Origin: Calditrichia bacterium
GTDB taxonomy: Bacteria; Calditrichota; Calditrichia; RBG-13-44-9; J075
Reading direction: 5' to 3'
NCBI GenBank assembly: GCA_020635015.1
Contig: JACKAP010000015.1
Location: 1-64,000 of the forward strand
DNA length: 64,000 bases
Shown here: positions 8,609 through 17,460 of the stretch, one piece after another
Layout of the letters: every line of letters starts with the position of its first letter
Numbering within the stretch: the stretch's first letter is position 1
The notes under the pieces: generated by a model
The model's input: the letters and a program-made list of their open reading frames with translations, nothing else
Database searches by the model: none
What the model was told of the DNA's origin: nothing
Program-made: the position numbers and the translations under genes

Positions 8609-10033
8609 CTTCCACCCCCCCGCCAGACTATCAATCTGCACCAGCGAATAATGATTCTGAATGTACCGCCAATTGACCATCGGGTTCTTATCCGCCCACT
8701 GCTCCCGGAACTGCGGCTCGTTGAACAGCACCAGGGCCTCCGGGGCCAGGGTGGTAAGGCGCTCCTGCCAGAGATTGGTGATCGGATTGGTGACCCCGTA
8801 ACTGCGCAGCGCGCCGTCGATCCAGAAGGTGTAAAGCGGGCGCCCGGGATAGGCCAGCAGGGCCCGGGCGACCTGCTGCTCCATCTGATTGCTCTGGTAA
8901 ATCCGCTGCGAATATTTGTAGATCAGTCCTCCCTGGATCAATATCAGCCCGGTTGCCGCCAGGAGCATTACGGTGCGGGCTTTCAGATACTTTTCACGCA
9001 ATCGCTGGAACGCCGGGAAGAGCAGCACCAGCACCAGCGGAAAGGTCAGAAGCTGGTAGCGCATGTTCTGGTAGGGAATGCCGGCCAGTAATACGCTGTA
9101 GAGCAGCAGCGGGAACAGCAGCGCATAGCCGGCCGGACGCAGATCCCGCTTTTGCACCCACAACAGCAGCAGTGCCCCGATGCAGATGAAGCCGGGATAA
9201 AACCAGTTGCTGAAGCTGTACAGCAGGTTGGGCATGTGGTAGGACGCTTTTCCATCGGCGGTAACGAAGCTGCGCATAAACCCGTTCAGTGGCGACCAGG
9301 TCAGCAGTCCGTCATGGGCGAGAAAATCGCCCGAGCCGCTGCCGCGGATATAAAGGTGGGGCAGTAGGCAGACGAAGAGGATCAGCAGGGCATATAGCAG
9401 CTGCCGCCAGCGGAAATGGCGAAAAAAAACACCGGCGGCCAGCACGGCGGGGACCAGCAGCACCATCGCGGCCGGGTAGCGGGTGTTGACGGCAGAGATG
9501 CAGAAAAAGACCCCGTACAAGAAGTCTCCTCCTCCCTGTTCTTCACGGTATTTTAACAAATGATAAATTGCCGCGGTGGTCAAAAATGCCGCCAGCATGT
9601 CGGACATCACCAGGAAGGCCGACTGGAACAGGAAAGGGGAGAGAAAGCCGGCCAGGAAAAGGTAACTGTAAACCGTTCCCGTATCAGCCTGCGGAGCATA
9701 GCGGCGGATCAGCCGGGCAATATAAAGCAGCAGCAGAACCATGGAGAGCATGGAGATAAACTGTTGGGCCAGAGCCGTGCCGGGGATCAGGAACATCAGC
9801 AGCGCCCCGTACACCGGGTAGTGCATCGGCCAGAAGTAGTCGCCGGGATGCGCGCCTCCGCTCAGGAATTCCTTCCAGCGCAGGGCGTAGCGGTAATATT
9901 CGTGACTGTCCTGACCGTAGAGGCCGTTAAAACCGCTGAGCAGGCGTAGGAGCAGAAACAACATCAGGATCAGGGCGGCAAAGTAATATGCATGATAGCG
10001 CCGGAAATGGCCGGTGCCGGAAAATGGCTTCAT
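8576..10033 (-). CDS. GT39-like membrane glycosyltransferase
   Basis: 485 aa from ATG at 10033 (a longer upstream open frame is only the shadow of the methyltransferase gene). About 10 to 11 membrane helices. After the first helix comes YGQDSHEYYRYA, in the position of the acidic motif that ArnT/PMT-type GT-C enzymes use for catalysis. These enzymes take a sugar from a polyprenyl phosphate and attach it to a lipid or glycan on the outer face of the inner membrane. The start overlaps the upstream methyltransferase stop by 4 nt. The C-terminal residues ERGAKSE are encoded by a degenerate heptanucleotide repeat, so the native 3' end may have been replaced. Confidence 0.82.
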   Translation of the reverse strand: MKPFSGTGHFRRYHAYYFAALILMLFLLLRLLSGFNGLYGQDSHEYYRYALRWKEFLSGGAHPGDYFWPMHYPVYGALLMFLIPGTALAQQFISMLSMVLLLLYIARLIRRYAPQADTGTVYSYLFLAGFLSPFLFQSAFLVMSDMLAAFLTTAAIYHLLKYREEQGGGDFLYGVFFCISAVNTRYPAAMVLLVPAVLAAGVFFRHFRWRQLLYALLILFVCLLPHLYIRGSGSGDFLAHDGLLTWSPLNGFMRSFVTADGKASYHMPNLLYSFSNWFYPGFICIGALLLLWVQKRDLRPAGYALLFPLLLYSVLLAGIPYQNMRYQLLTFPLVLVLLFPAFQRLREKYLKARTVMLLAATGLILIQGGLIYKYSQRIYQSNQMEQQVARALLAYPGRPLYTFWIDGALRSYGVTNPITNLWQERLTTLAPEALVLFNEPQFREQWADKNPMVNWRYIQNHYSLVQIDSLAGGWKLYEERGAKSE

Positions 10034-10851
10034 CGCCCGGCCTCCCCGGCGGATATCTTCAACCAGACGAACGGAGAGCTGGTTTTGCCGCCCAGGCGCC
10101 GTGATAATTTTTGTCCCCAGGATGCGGGATCGTAGCACACCTGCGGCCGGAAGCGCGCCAGTTCGTTTTGTTGATGATGAAAATAAAACCCGGCCATCTC
10201 CGGAAAACCCAGGCCGGCATAATAATCCCGAGTGCGTTGGCGGGCGGCTTCGATGGTTTGCGGAGTATAGAACGGGCTGTCCAGGATGTGGATCTGCCCA
10301 TCGGCTGCCAGCAGGGGAAGCAGCCGCTCGATCAGGGCGGGGAGATCGGGAAAGTACTGGATGCAGCTGGCCAGGATGATCCGGGTGAAACTTGCCGGCG
10401 GCAGGATGTCTTCGAAAATGTCCCCGTAGGCGAAGGCCAATTGCGGCCGGTCGGCAAACACCCGGGCGGCCTGATCCAGCTCGTAAGCGTTGAGATCCAG
10501 CCCCAGCACCCGGCTGCCGGGCAGCGCACCCAGGCGGTGGGTCATCCAGCCGTTGCCGCAGCCGAGATCGAGGATGGTATGAACTGCGCCTCCCCGCTGC
10601 AGATCGGCCAGCAGCCGCGCCAGGCTGTCGCGGCGCAGCGCCCACTCCCGGGCGTGGGGATGGCCGGAATCGACCTGCGGCAGACTGCGCAACTGCGCAT
10701 CATCATAAACCCGCTGCTCGGCCTTGCGCACCGCGATGTAGGCCGGCTCGAAGTTCTGCCGCCCGGCCGGATCGGATAAATAATGCACGGTTCCCGGCTG
10801 GTGAAAAAGCATTTCAAGTTGCGGGAGCGATTGCTCGTTCTTTTTATTCAT
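10030..10851 (-). CDS. class I SAM-dependent methyltransferase
   Basis: 273 aa from ATG at 10851 (MNKKNEQSL); the open frame extends further upstream but without supporting signals. The SAM-binding glycine motif ILDLGCGNGWMTHRLG lies around residue 95, followed by an acidic LGLDLN strand end and a LASCIQYFPD motif IV region. It probably methylates a sugar or a lipid-linked intermediate of the polysaccharide pathway. The 3' end overlaps the GT39 gene by 4 nt (ATGA), indicating a single transcription unit. Confidence 0.85.
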   Translation of the reverse strand: MNKKNEQSLPQLEMLFHQPGTVHYLSDPAGRQNFEPAYIAVRKAEQRVYDDAQLRSLPQVDSGHPHAREWALRRDSLARLLADLQRGGAVHTILDLGCGNGWMTHRLGALPGSRVLGLDLNAYELDQAARVFADRPQLAFAYGDIFEDILPPASFTRIILASCIQYFPDLPALIERLLPLLAADGQIHILDSPFYTPQTIEAARQRTRDYYAGLGFPEMAGFYFHHQQNELARFRPQVCYDPASWGQKLSRRLGGKTSSPFVWLKISAGEAGR

Positions 10852-10993
10852 AAAATGTCGATTTAGAATATCAACCAATGATTGCCACAGAGACTTGGCG
10901 CGTCCTACGGCCGCAGCCAAATGGTAAAGGCATAATGCTCATCGGTAAATGTGCATTGTCAGTTTCGTAATTTAGCCGTTATGCGATACTTTT

Positions 10994-11073
10994 TAACCCC
11001 TCTAAATCTCCCCTTACTAAGGGGAGACTTTCAGGTTTCCCCCCTTGGTAAGGGGGGACGGAAGGGGGGTAGT
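10994..11073. repeat. CCCTTACCAAGGGG repeat, copy 2
   Basis: Nearly identical to 6628-6710 (ACTAAGGGG instead of ACCAAGGGG in the first half), same orientation, in a neighbouring gap of the same gene cluster. Confidence 0.85.
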
Positions 11074-11185
11074 AAAGTAGATTCTCTTTGCTCGTTTATA
11101 GATCGTCAATATAAAACTTTGCTAAAAAACAAAGTTTTTGGCGAGTGCAGTATAGAGAAAAGATCACTGAAACTGATTACTGACA

Positions 11186-11213
11186 TCTCTGTGCCCTCTG
11201 TGCCTCTGTGGCA
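11186..11213 (-). repeat. half CACAGAG element
   Basis: CTCTGTGCCCTCTGTGCCTCTGTGGC is the right arm of the CACAGAG hairpin family. No matching left arm is found within the gap. Confidence 0.6.
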
Positions 11214-11225
11214 TTAGCTGTCAAG

Positions 11226-11999
11226 CTAATTCGAATCAATCCCGGATATTTTCTCGAAAATATAACACACATGATCCCCCCCGGCCCAATCCGGTAAACG
11301 CCGGGCGATCCACCGATCGAGCGGCAACAGCAGCCGGGTAATCCCGCGCGCCGGGGCGGAGTGGGCATATTGATCCGGCGTGGGCAGCAGGGGGCAGAGA
11401 TGGCGCCGTTCCAGCAGCCGGAATCCCTGTTCCAACTGACGCTGCCGGTAATAAAAAATCTCCAGGCCGCCGGCCAATTTCGCTTTTCCCCGGAAAATTC
11501 GCCGGAAAGCAGCGGCAACCCGGCCGCGCAGCAGGTTTCCCAGGAACGAGAACAGGTGAAACGGCGGCATTGCCACCACGACCAGAATACCCGAACCGGA
11601 CAGCAGTCCGTGCAGTTTTTCCAGCGCCGCATCAAGATCTGAAATCGCATTGATGACGCCGAAATTCAGTATGATGAAATCAAAATTTTCCGATGCCTGA
11701 AAATCCTGCAATGCGGTTGCCGTGATCTCTGCATCAAGGCCCAGCGCCCGCGCCGTGTCCCGGGCCAGCCGCGCCATCTCCGGCGAGATGTCGATGGCGG
11801 TGATGTTCAATTTTAGCGAGTGGTAAAATTCAAAATCGGAGCCGGGTCCGCAGCCCACATCCAGCAGCTTCCGCCGCCCGGACAGGAACGACCGAACGGC
11901 CCCCTGAACCAACTCCCGCTGGTATCGCCCCAGCGGGTTGAGGTTAAATTTGTCCTGGTAATTGACGGCGTAATTGTCAAAGGTGGTGATGGGGTTCAT
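11226..11999 (-). CDS. class I SAM-dependent methyltransferase
   Basis: 257 aa from ATG at 11999 (MNPITTFDNYAVNYQDKF); the upstream open frame runs through repeats and is not coding. Motif I is KLLDVGCGPGSDFEFY near residues 43-58, followed by ITAIDISPEM (motif II) and FDFIILNFGVIN (motif IV). The last third (FHLFSFLGNLL onward) is more hydrophobic and basic and may bind a membrane-linked substrate. It resembles ubiE-like or polyketide-type small-molecule methyltransferases, and context favours a glycolipid or polysaccharide precursor. Confidence 0.85.
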   Translation of the reverse strand: MNPITTFDNYAVNYQDKFNLNPLGRYQRELVQGAVRSFLSGRRKLLDVGCGPGSDFEFYHSLKLNITAIDISPEMARLARDTARALGLDAEITATALQDFQASENFDFIILNFGVINAISDLDAALEKLHGLLSGSGILVVVAMPPFHLFSFLGNLLRGRVAAAFRRIFRGKAKLAGGLEIFYYRQRQLEQGFRLLERRHLCPLLPTPDQYAHSAPARGITRLLLPLDRWIARRLPDWAGGDHVCYIFEKISGIDSN

Positions 12000-12059
12000 C
12001 TGATGACGGTTTGTTGGTGAAGTTATGTGTTGTTTGTTAATGGGTTGATGGGTTAATAG

Positions 12060-12210
12060 CGTCTTATCACCTGAGTTCTCGTTCGACGCTCCGCGTCGAA
12101 TGACGTGAGTGACGCTCTGCGTCACACCAGCAAAAATTACATTCGTGCACGCTCGACGCAGAGCGTCGGAAGACCGGGCGCCACGCGGAGCGTGGCACCA
12201 GAGCGTATCA
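12060..12210. repeat. cluster of short hairpins
   Basis: Several short GC palindromes occur in a row: CGACGCTCCGCGTCG (about 12084), GACGCTCTGCGTC, GACGCAGAGCGTC and GCCACGCGGAGCGTGGC. They resemble the GTCATT-hairpin arrays in style. No gene. Confidence 0.6.
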
Positions 12211-12219
12211 TCCACCCAT

Positions 12220-13608
12220 TTACGTTTTCTCCCCCGCCAATCGTTTGATCTGAAAATCACAATACGCCGAGCGCAGGCCGTGATAGATCCGCTTTGCCAA
12301 CTGTTCATTTTGGCGATGCAGTTGCTTGCGGCGGTATTCGCTGGCCAGTTTCTTGATGGCGAAATTGTAGAGGCGGCTCTGGAAACGGTTTTTGAGTCCC
12401 AACTCCCGCTGCAAGTGCGACTCCCAGCCGTTCTCATAAATGATGTCGTCCTGGATTTCCTGATACATGGTGGTGCCGCGCAGGGGATAAGCCACGGTGG
12501 TCAGGTAGACGTCCGGCTGTTGGTCGCGCACAAATTCGATCGTCTCGTAGATATCCTCCAGCACCTCACCGGGGTAACCGAACATCACGAAGTAGCCGGC
12601 TTCGATGCCGTGCTGCTGACACCAGCGGGTGGCGTCGCTGATCTGCGCCTTGGTCACCCCGCGCGACATCGCATCCAGCACCTTCTGGCTGCCGGACTCC
12701 GCTCCGAACCAGATGCGGTAGCAGCCCAGTGCTTTCAGCAGGATCACCATCTCCTCATCGATCCGGTCGGCGCGGGAGATGCATTCGAAAGGGAGGCGGA
12801 TGCCTTCGGCAGTCATCAGGTGGTGAAATTTTTGCAGCCAGCGCTTGTTCACCGTAAACACGTCGTCGGCAAACCAGAGGTGGGTGGGGCGGTAGCGCTC
12901 GATGATTCCTTTAATCTCCCGGATCACGTTCTCCGGCTTGCGCCGGCGGTGGGTCCAGCCATAGACCGAGTGACTGCACCACTTGCAGGTAAAGGCGCAG
13001 CCCCGGGCGGTGATCAGCGAGACCGAACGCTGCCCGTGATGCTGTTCCCAGGTATCGAGATAGCGGTTCAGGTCGATCGCCTCCCGGTCCGGCAGGGGGT
13101 ATTCGTCGAGGTGGCGCCGGCTGGCCTGGCGGGGGTTCTGAACCACTGTCCCCTCGGCATCCTTGAAGCTGACATTGGGAATATCATGCAACTCGTGTTT
13201 GGAGCCCTTCTCCAGTCTTTCCAGAACACTCACCAGCGCTTCCTCGCCTTCGCCGGAAATGATGACATCGGCGCCATAATTCAGAAATTCTTCCACCTGG
13301 GTGGAAGCATCCGGCCCTCCCAGCAGGGCGATGATGTTGTGCTGATTGCAATAGCGGATCAGCTTCATCACGTTGTATTTGGTGAGCAGATTGCAGTGAA
13401 TGCCCAGGATATCCGGTTGTTCCCGGTCGAGATAAGTGATCAATTCCGGGAAGGTGGAAAAGGTGGTGTCATAGACCTGCACCCCTATCCCCTGCTGTTT
13501 CAAGTAAGCGGAAAGATAGAGCAAGCCCAGCGGCGGATAGGGCTTCATCACCTCCTGCTCATGAGGATCTTCCGCGATGAAATAGGTATGGGTCAAGATG
13601 AGCTTCAT
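12220..13608 (-). CDS. B12-binding-domain radical SAM protein
   Basis: 462 aa. Residues about 1-140 form a B12-binding-like alpha/beta domain (HTYFIAEDP, KPYPPLGLLYLSAYL, GGPDAS, ISGEGEEAL), without an obvious DxHxxG cobalamin ligand. The radical SAM core starts at ARGCAFTCKWC with the cluster cysteines C204, C208 and C211, and continues through WFADDVF, GAESGSQKVLDAM and FGYPGE. The C-terminal part is basic and helical. Such enzymes do radical methylation, methylthiolation or ring chemistry on lipids, cofactors or sugars; in a polysaccharide cluster the substrate may be a sugar or lipid carrier. A clearly related gene lies just upstream (13948-15390). Confidence 0.88.
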   Translation of the reverse strand: MKLILTHTYFIAEDPHEQEVMKPYPPLGLLYLSAYLKQQGIGVQVYDTTFSTFPELITYLDREQPDILGIHCNLLTKYNVMKLIRYCNQHNIIALLGGPDASTQVEEFLNYGADVIISGEGEEALVSVLERLEKGSKHELHDIPNVSFKDAEGTVVQNPRQASRRHLDEYPLPDREAIDLNRYLDTWEQHHGQRSVSLITARGCAFTCKWCSHSVYGWTHRRRKPENVIREIKGIIERYRPTHLWFADDVFTVNKRWLQKFHHLMTAEGIRLPFECISRADRIDEEMVILLKALGCYRIWFGAESGSQKVLDAMSRGVTKAQISDATRWCQQHGIEAGYFVMFGYPGEVLEDIYETIEFVRDQQPDVYLTTVAYPLRGTTMYQEIQDDIIYENGWESHLQRELGLKNRFQSRLYNFAIKKLASEYRRKQLHRQNEQLAKRIYHGLRSAYCDFQIKRLAGEKT

Positions 13609-13638
13609 GCTGTTATCCGGTTTCGGGTTCGTCGTGAT

Positions 13639-13667
13639 CCTGGATGCTGGATGCTGGATACTGGATA
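13639..13667 (-). repeat. short CTGGATG heptamer run
   Basis: CTGGATG repeated about four times, the last copies degenerate (CTGGATA). It is the reverse complement of the array at 13784-13937, so the two could pair around a loop of about 116 nt. Confidence 0.85.
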
Positions 13668-13783
13668 TCGATAAGACGTATGAGCCATTTTTTCGATGAC
13701 TGATAATACGATTCTCAATTTATTCTCTCTGCTTTCAATTTATGGCTTGCTTCATGTATCATATCAGCGAAAATTTTGTTCAG

Positions 13784-13937
13784 CATCCAGCATCCAGCAT
13801 CCAGCATCCAGCATCCAGCATCCAGCATCCAGCATCCAGCATCCAGCATCCAGCATCCAGCATCCAGCATCCAGCATCCAGCATCCAGCATCCAGCATCC
13901 AGCATCCAGCATCCAGCATCCAGCATCCAGCATCCAG
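13784..13937 (+). repeat. (CATCCAG)22 heptanucleotide array
   Basis: Exactly 154 bp with no visible variation, which is 22 units of CATCCAG. It starts about 170 nt past the start codon of one radical SAM gene and ends 10 nt beyond the stop codon of the other. Perfect identity suggests recent expansion by slippage, and copy number is likely to vary between cells. Confidence 0.97.
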
Positions 13938-13947
13938 TTCCACCTGA

Positions 13948-15390
13948 TCACGCATGGTCCACAGAAAGATACTTCCGCATCCGCCAGCGATATTTCAGCA
14001 TTCCTGGAATATGCTTGTACTGGGCAGCCAGCCGGCGCAGGCGCCGGGTCAGGGACTGGCGGCGGAACAGGGAGATGAAGCCGAAATAATGGTGGGTATA
14101 CTGGTGCAGGGCGCGGTAAAAATCGGGATGATAGGTGCTGCGGTACATCATCGCCAGGTCGCCGCTGTCGGTCCAGTTCTTCTTCTCGCCCATCTGTGCC
14201 GCCACCGCTTCGTAAAAGGGCGTGCCCTTCAACGGATAGGAAACCGAGATGCCGATATGATCCGGCTGGCATTCCTTCACCAGCTGCAGGGTTTTCTGAA
14301 TGTCGGCATATTCCTCGCCGATGTACCCATATTGCAGGAAAAATCCCACCTTGATGCCGTTCTGCTGCAGCAGGCGGGCGGCGGTTTTGATGGTCTCGAT
14401 GCTCTCGCCCTTGTCCATCGCGTCGAGGATCTTTTGCGAGCCGGATTCCACCCCCAGCCAGACCTCGTCGCAGCCGGAGCGGGCCAGTTCCCGGGCGCTT
14501 TCCGGGGTGATCAGGTCGGCGCGGTTCTGGCACTTGTAGGGAATGCGCACCTGCAGCCGCTCCAGCTCGTCGGCAAATTGGGACAGCCAGCCTGGTTTAA
14601 GCCCGAAAATGTCATCGGTAACCCAGATGTGATCTCCTTTCAGCGTCCCGGCGATCAGGGCAAACTCCTCCGCCGCCCGTTCCGGCGCCACCGCTTTATA
14701 GCTGCGGCCGTAGAGCGGCTTAGCGCACCAATTGCAGGAATAAGGGCAGCCGTGGGAGGTGGAGATATTCAGTGAAAAATATCCCTGACTCTCCTGCCAC
14801 ATCTGTCGGTAGGGGGTCAGGTCGATCTTCTCCCAGGCCGGGAATGGGGCATGCTCCAGGTCCAAATTGGTTTTGAGCTGGGGCTTTTGCACCGGTTTGC
14901 GCTTCTCCAGGTAAGAAATGCCGTCGAGATCGCGGTAGGCTTCCGGGCCGGGATTTTCCCGGTAGCGGCGCAGGATATCCACGATGGTTTTCTCGGCATT
15001 GCGATGCACTACCAGATCGAAGCCGGCCTGGAGATACGCTTCCGCCTGATCCGAGGCATCCGAGCCGTGGGCGATGAACAGGCCGGGCTTCTTGGTGCCG
15101 CGCAGCGCTGCAAATACCGCATCGCGCATGTTGTGCAGACACATCTTGGTCAGGAAATTGAAATCGTCGTCGTAGAGAATGAACACATCTGGTTGGTAGC
15201 CCTCGATCGCTTCGATCAGCCCCAGCGGGCCTTTGTCGAACATGACATCGTAAAATTCCGCTTCCAGGCCGAGCTCCTGGCGGATCCAGGCAGCCAGGGT
15301 AATCGAGGCCAACGGCGGATAAGGCTTGCGGGCCGCCGCCTCTTTGGCGTCAAGATATAAAAAATAAGAGTGGCTGATCAATACTTTCAT
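13948..15390 (-). CDS. B12-binding-domain radical SAM protein
   Basis: 480 aa with the same layout as its neighbour. A B12-binding-like N-terminal domain (HSYFLYLDA, KPYPPLASITLAAWI, IAHGSDASDQAEAYL) is followed by the radical SAM motif SHGCPYSCNWC with C215, C219 and C222, then WVTDDIFGLK, GVESGSQKILDAMDKGES and QYGYIGEE. The two proteins share an unusual spacing and probably arose by duplication. The ATG overlaps the stop of the upstream nucleotidyltransferase-like gene by 4 nt, so they are co-translated. Substrate unknown; the cluster suggests polysaccharide or lipid-carrier modification. Confidence 0.88.
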   Translation of the reverse strand: MKVLISHSYFLYLDAKEAAARKPYPPLASITLAAWIRQELGLEAEFYDVMFDKGPLGLIEAIEGYQPDVFILYDDDFNFLTKMCLHNMRDAVFAALRGTKKPGLFIAHGSDASDQAEAYLQAGFDLVVHRNAEKTIVDILRRYRENPGPEAYRDLDGISYLEKRKPVQKPQLKTNLDLEHAPFPAWEKIDLTPYRQMWQESQGYFSLNISTSHGCPYSCNWCAKPLYGRSYKAVAPERAAEEFALIAGTLKGDHIWVTDDIFGLKPGWLSQFADELERLQVRIPYKCQNRADLITPESARELARSGCDEVWLGVESGSQKILDAMDKGESIETIKTAARLLQQNGIKVGFFLQYGYIGEEYADIQKTLQLVKECQPDHIGISVSYPLKGTPFYEAVAAQMGEKKNWTDSGDLAMMYRSTYHPDFYRALHQYTHHYFGFISLFRRQSLTRRLRRLAAQYKHIPGMLKYRWRMRKYLSVDHA

Positions 15391-16274
15391 AACGCATCAG
15401 TGGTTTCGAGTTCCCGGTAAATTTTTTGATAAATTTCCTCGTAGATATCCCGGTGATCGACCCGGTTCAATTTCGCCAGGCCTTCGGTGAGAACGATTCC
15501 CTCGCCGAACTGTCCGGGATATTTTTGGGCCAGGTGCCGGGCATATCTGCGGTAGATAAAGCGGTTCAGCCGGTCGAGAAAAAGGTGCGTTTCCTGCGAC
15601 CGCTGCTGTTTATCGCTGCCCGGAACGGCATGATGTCCGTTGTCAAGATGATAGCTTTCGTCGGAGATAACCTCAGCTTCGGCATTCGGCAGCACCTCAA
15701 AAATCCAGCGGTTGCCGGCCAGAATTTTTTGGGCGAACTCGTGGTTGAGCAGCGGGACCATCTGGACAATCTGCACCGCGGTGTAATAATCCTGGCGGGT
15801 GGCGCAAAGATTTTTTTCATCTACCAGGTAGTTGATGCACAGGATGTGCCGTTTGCGGATCAATTTGCTATAGAGTACCAATAACACATAGCTGATCCAC
15901 AGGCGGTTCTTCCGGGTGACCAGAAACAGGTCGATGTCGTCCTGATCGGCGCAGGATTCGAAAGCATTGGCGCCGGTCAACGCGGCAAATTTGATCCAGG
16001 GGAGCTTAGCGATCAGGCGCAGATAGCCCCGGTGACGCTGGAACAGCGCCCGGCTCCATTCCTGCTTGCGGCGGTATTGAGCTTGCAGATTCCGGGTAAA
16101 CAGCGCCCCGTCCGTTTCTTCCACCAGCCCGGCTTGCTTCAGCTCCGCCAGCTTCTGGCGGAAGTGGTCCCGCGCCATGGCGACCCGCAAAAAGCGATAG
16201 GCCTGCTCCGGGGTAAAGGCGCTGTCAAAGTGATGCGCCAGGTTGATGGTTGCTAAAATTTCTCTAATGTACAA
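15387..16274 (-). CDS. nucleotidyltransferase-like protein with N-terminal winged-helix-like region
   Basis: 295 aa. Residues about 20-60 look like a winged helix (EQAYRFLRVAMARDHFRQKL, then LKQAGLVEETDGALF). A minimal nucleotidyltransferase core follows, with LTGANAFESCADQDDIDLFLVT at about 99-120, where DDID resembles the DxD metal motif of pol-beta-type transferases; the usual GS is replaced by GA. A hydrophobic stretch after it (WISYVLLVLYSKLI) is often seen in this family. The remaining 150 residues are basic and helical. The product sits between a glycosyltransferase (11-nt overlap) and a radical SAM gene (4-nt overlap), so it belongs to the polysaccharide operon. Substrate unknown. Confidence 0.7.
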   Translation of the reverse strand: MYIREILATINLAHHFDSAFTPEQAYRFLRVAMARDHFRQKLAELKQAGLVEETDGALFTRNLQAQYRRKQEWSRALFQRHRGYLRLIAKLPWIKFAALTGANAFESCADQDDIDLFLVTRKNRLWISYVLLVLYSKLIRKRHILCINYLVDEKNLCATRQDYYTAVQIVQMVPLLNHEFAQKILAGNRWIFEVLPNAEAEVISDESYHLDNGHHAVPGSDKQQRSQETHLFLDRLNRFIYRRYARHLAQKYPGQFGEGIVLTEGLAKLNRVDHRDIYEEIYQKIYRELETTDAL

Positions 16275-17460
16275 CTTGAGTTTCCTCGCCGGTCAGCATT
16301 TTATGAAACAGATTCAGCGTGGCATGCGTGGTGTTTTTCCAGGAATAAGACTGGAGGTCTTTTCGGGAAATCCGGTTGACAAATCGATTATTTAGTGCCT
16401 TCCAGATCGCCTCCCCCCACCGTTCCGCTTGCATTTCCGGAAAGGTATAGGGATGATTGCCGATAATCTCCCGCACCGTGTTGTTGCGGTAGAGGAAAAC
16501 CGGACAGTCGAATTGAATGGCTTCAAACGGTGTAAAACCGAAGCCTTCATATACAGACGCATTAATAAAAAAATCGCATTCCCGATAATTTTGCATCAAC
16601 CTTGCAGTCGAGACGGTATTTTTCAGCAGGATATCCGCACGGTAGGGCGATTGCCGGATTGCCCGGCGAAGTGCATGGTAGCCGTTTGCCCGCTGCCCGA
16701 TAATCAGCAGGCGGTGGTTGCAAGGGAAATTGTGCCGCAGATAATCGAACACCTCGACGATGAAAGGGGTGTGCTTGCGGATTTCCAGCGTATTCACTGC
16801 CAGGATATAGGGAGGGGCAACGGCGCGTTCGGATGGCGTTTCCTCGGGGGCCGCCAGCAGGTGGTCGGTGCCGGGGTAGATGACCGAGATTTTATCGCGA
16901 TATTCCGGAAACAGCGCTCCGATGCTGGCGGCGGTCGAATGCGAAACCGCCACGACATGGCTGGTGCGCTGCAGGAAGGTGCGCATCCGTTTGCCGAAAT
17001 ACCAGCGCTTCACCGGCGGGTAAAAATGGGGATAAAGCAGAAAACCCATATCGTGAAAGGTATTGACGAGCTGGTAACGGGGGTCTTGCGGGGGACAGAT
17101 ATAGTGAGTAGCATAAAAGATCTTGATTCCCGCTTCGATCAATAATGGCCGCAGCCGGAATTCGTAAAAGTAGAGTTGGGCAGCCCGGTTGGACAGCGGC
17201 ACGCTCACCAGTTTGTCTCCCGGCTTTAGCCAACGGGAAAAGAGCTCGCGGTGCACCGGTTTGCAGAAGATCGCAAACGAGAACGGCCGGGTGCTTTCCA
17301 GCAAATTCCGGGTCAGGTGATAAATATAGTAGGCGGCCCCGGAGAAATGCTGCGGCAGAGAAAGACAGTCAATGCCGATGAATGTCCCGTTCGCCGCTGG
17401 CAGGGAGTTGGGATAAGCGATGGTGCTATTATGGGGGTATGCTTTCGATTCTACGCTCAT
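16264..17460 (-). CDS. GT4-family glycosyltransferase
   Basis: 398 aa, first gene of the minus-strand polysaccharide cluster. It shows the two-domain GT-B pattern: an N-terminal FSGAAYYIYHL strand-loop region, VSHSTAASIGALFPEY and ISVIYPGTD near the middle, LAVNTLEIRKHTPFIVEVF (donor domain start), and the E-x7-E motif in YEGFGFTPFEAIQFDCPVF. Family members transfer a sugar from a nucleotide donor to a lipid-linked acceptor with retention of configuration. It overlaps the next gene by 11 nt. ATG start at 17460; the upstream 310-nt gap is shared with the divergent ABC gene and probably carries the operon promoter. Confidence 0.88.
   Translation of the reverse strand: MSVESKAYPHNSTIAYPNSLPAANGTFIGIDCLSLPQHFSGAAYYIYHLTRNLLESTRPFSFAIFCKPVHRELFSRWLKPGDKLVSVPLSNRAAQLYFYEFRLRPLLIEAGIKIFYATHYICPPQDPRYQLVNTFHDMGFLLYPHFYPPVKRWYFGKRMRTFLQRTSHVVAVSHSTAASIGALFPEYRDKISVIYPGTDHLLAAPEETPSERAVAPPYILAVNTLEIRKHTPFIVEVFDYLRHNFPCNHRLLIIGQRANGYHALRRAIRQSPYRADILLKNTVSTARLMQNYRECDFFINASVYEGFGFTPFEAIQFDCPVFLYRNNTVREIIGNHPYTFPEMQAERWGEAIWKALNNRFVNRISRKDLQSYSWKNTTHATLNLFHKMLTGEETQVVH

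Larger units (their letters stand above)
10852..11225. other. non-coding gap with repeats
   Basis: The 374 nt hold the second CCCTTACCAAGGGG repeat (10994-11073) and a one-armed CACAGAG element (11186-11213) ending just before the next gene. No gene was seen. Confidence 0.65.
13609..13947. other. non-coding gap filled by a 7-bp tandem repeat
   Basis: The 339-nt gap between the two radical SAM genes contains a short (CTGGATG) run at 13639-13667, 116 nt of AT-rich sequence, and then a long inverted-orientation (CATCCAG) array. Long frames across the array are open in all phases because the unit lacks stops, but they are not genes. Confidence 0.85.

Noticed and set aside
10852..10920. Upstream extension of the methyltransferase (start at 10920)
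   Set aside because: The ATG at 10851 gives the normal family N-terminus, and the extension has no supporting signal.
13784..13937. Possible CRISPR array
   Set aside because: A pure 7-bp tandem repeat with no spacers and no cas genes in the window.
13696..14089. Repetitive open frames over the CATCCAG array, encoding repeated IQHPASS or LDAGCWM
   Set aside because: They exist only because the 7-bp unit has no stop in any frame; no ribosome site or family similarity.
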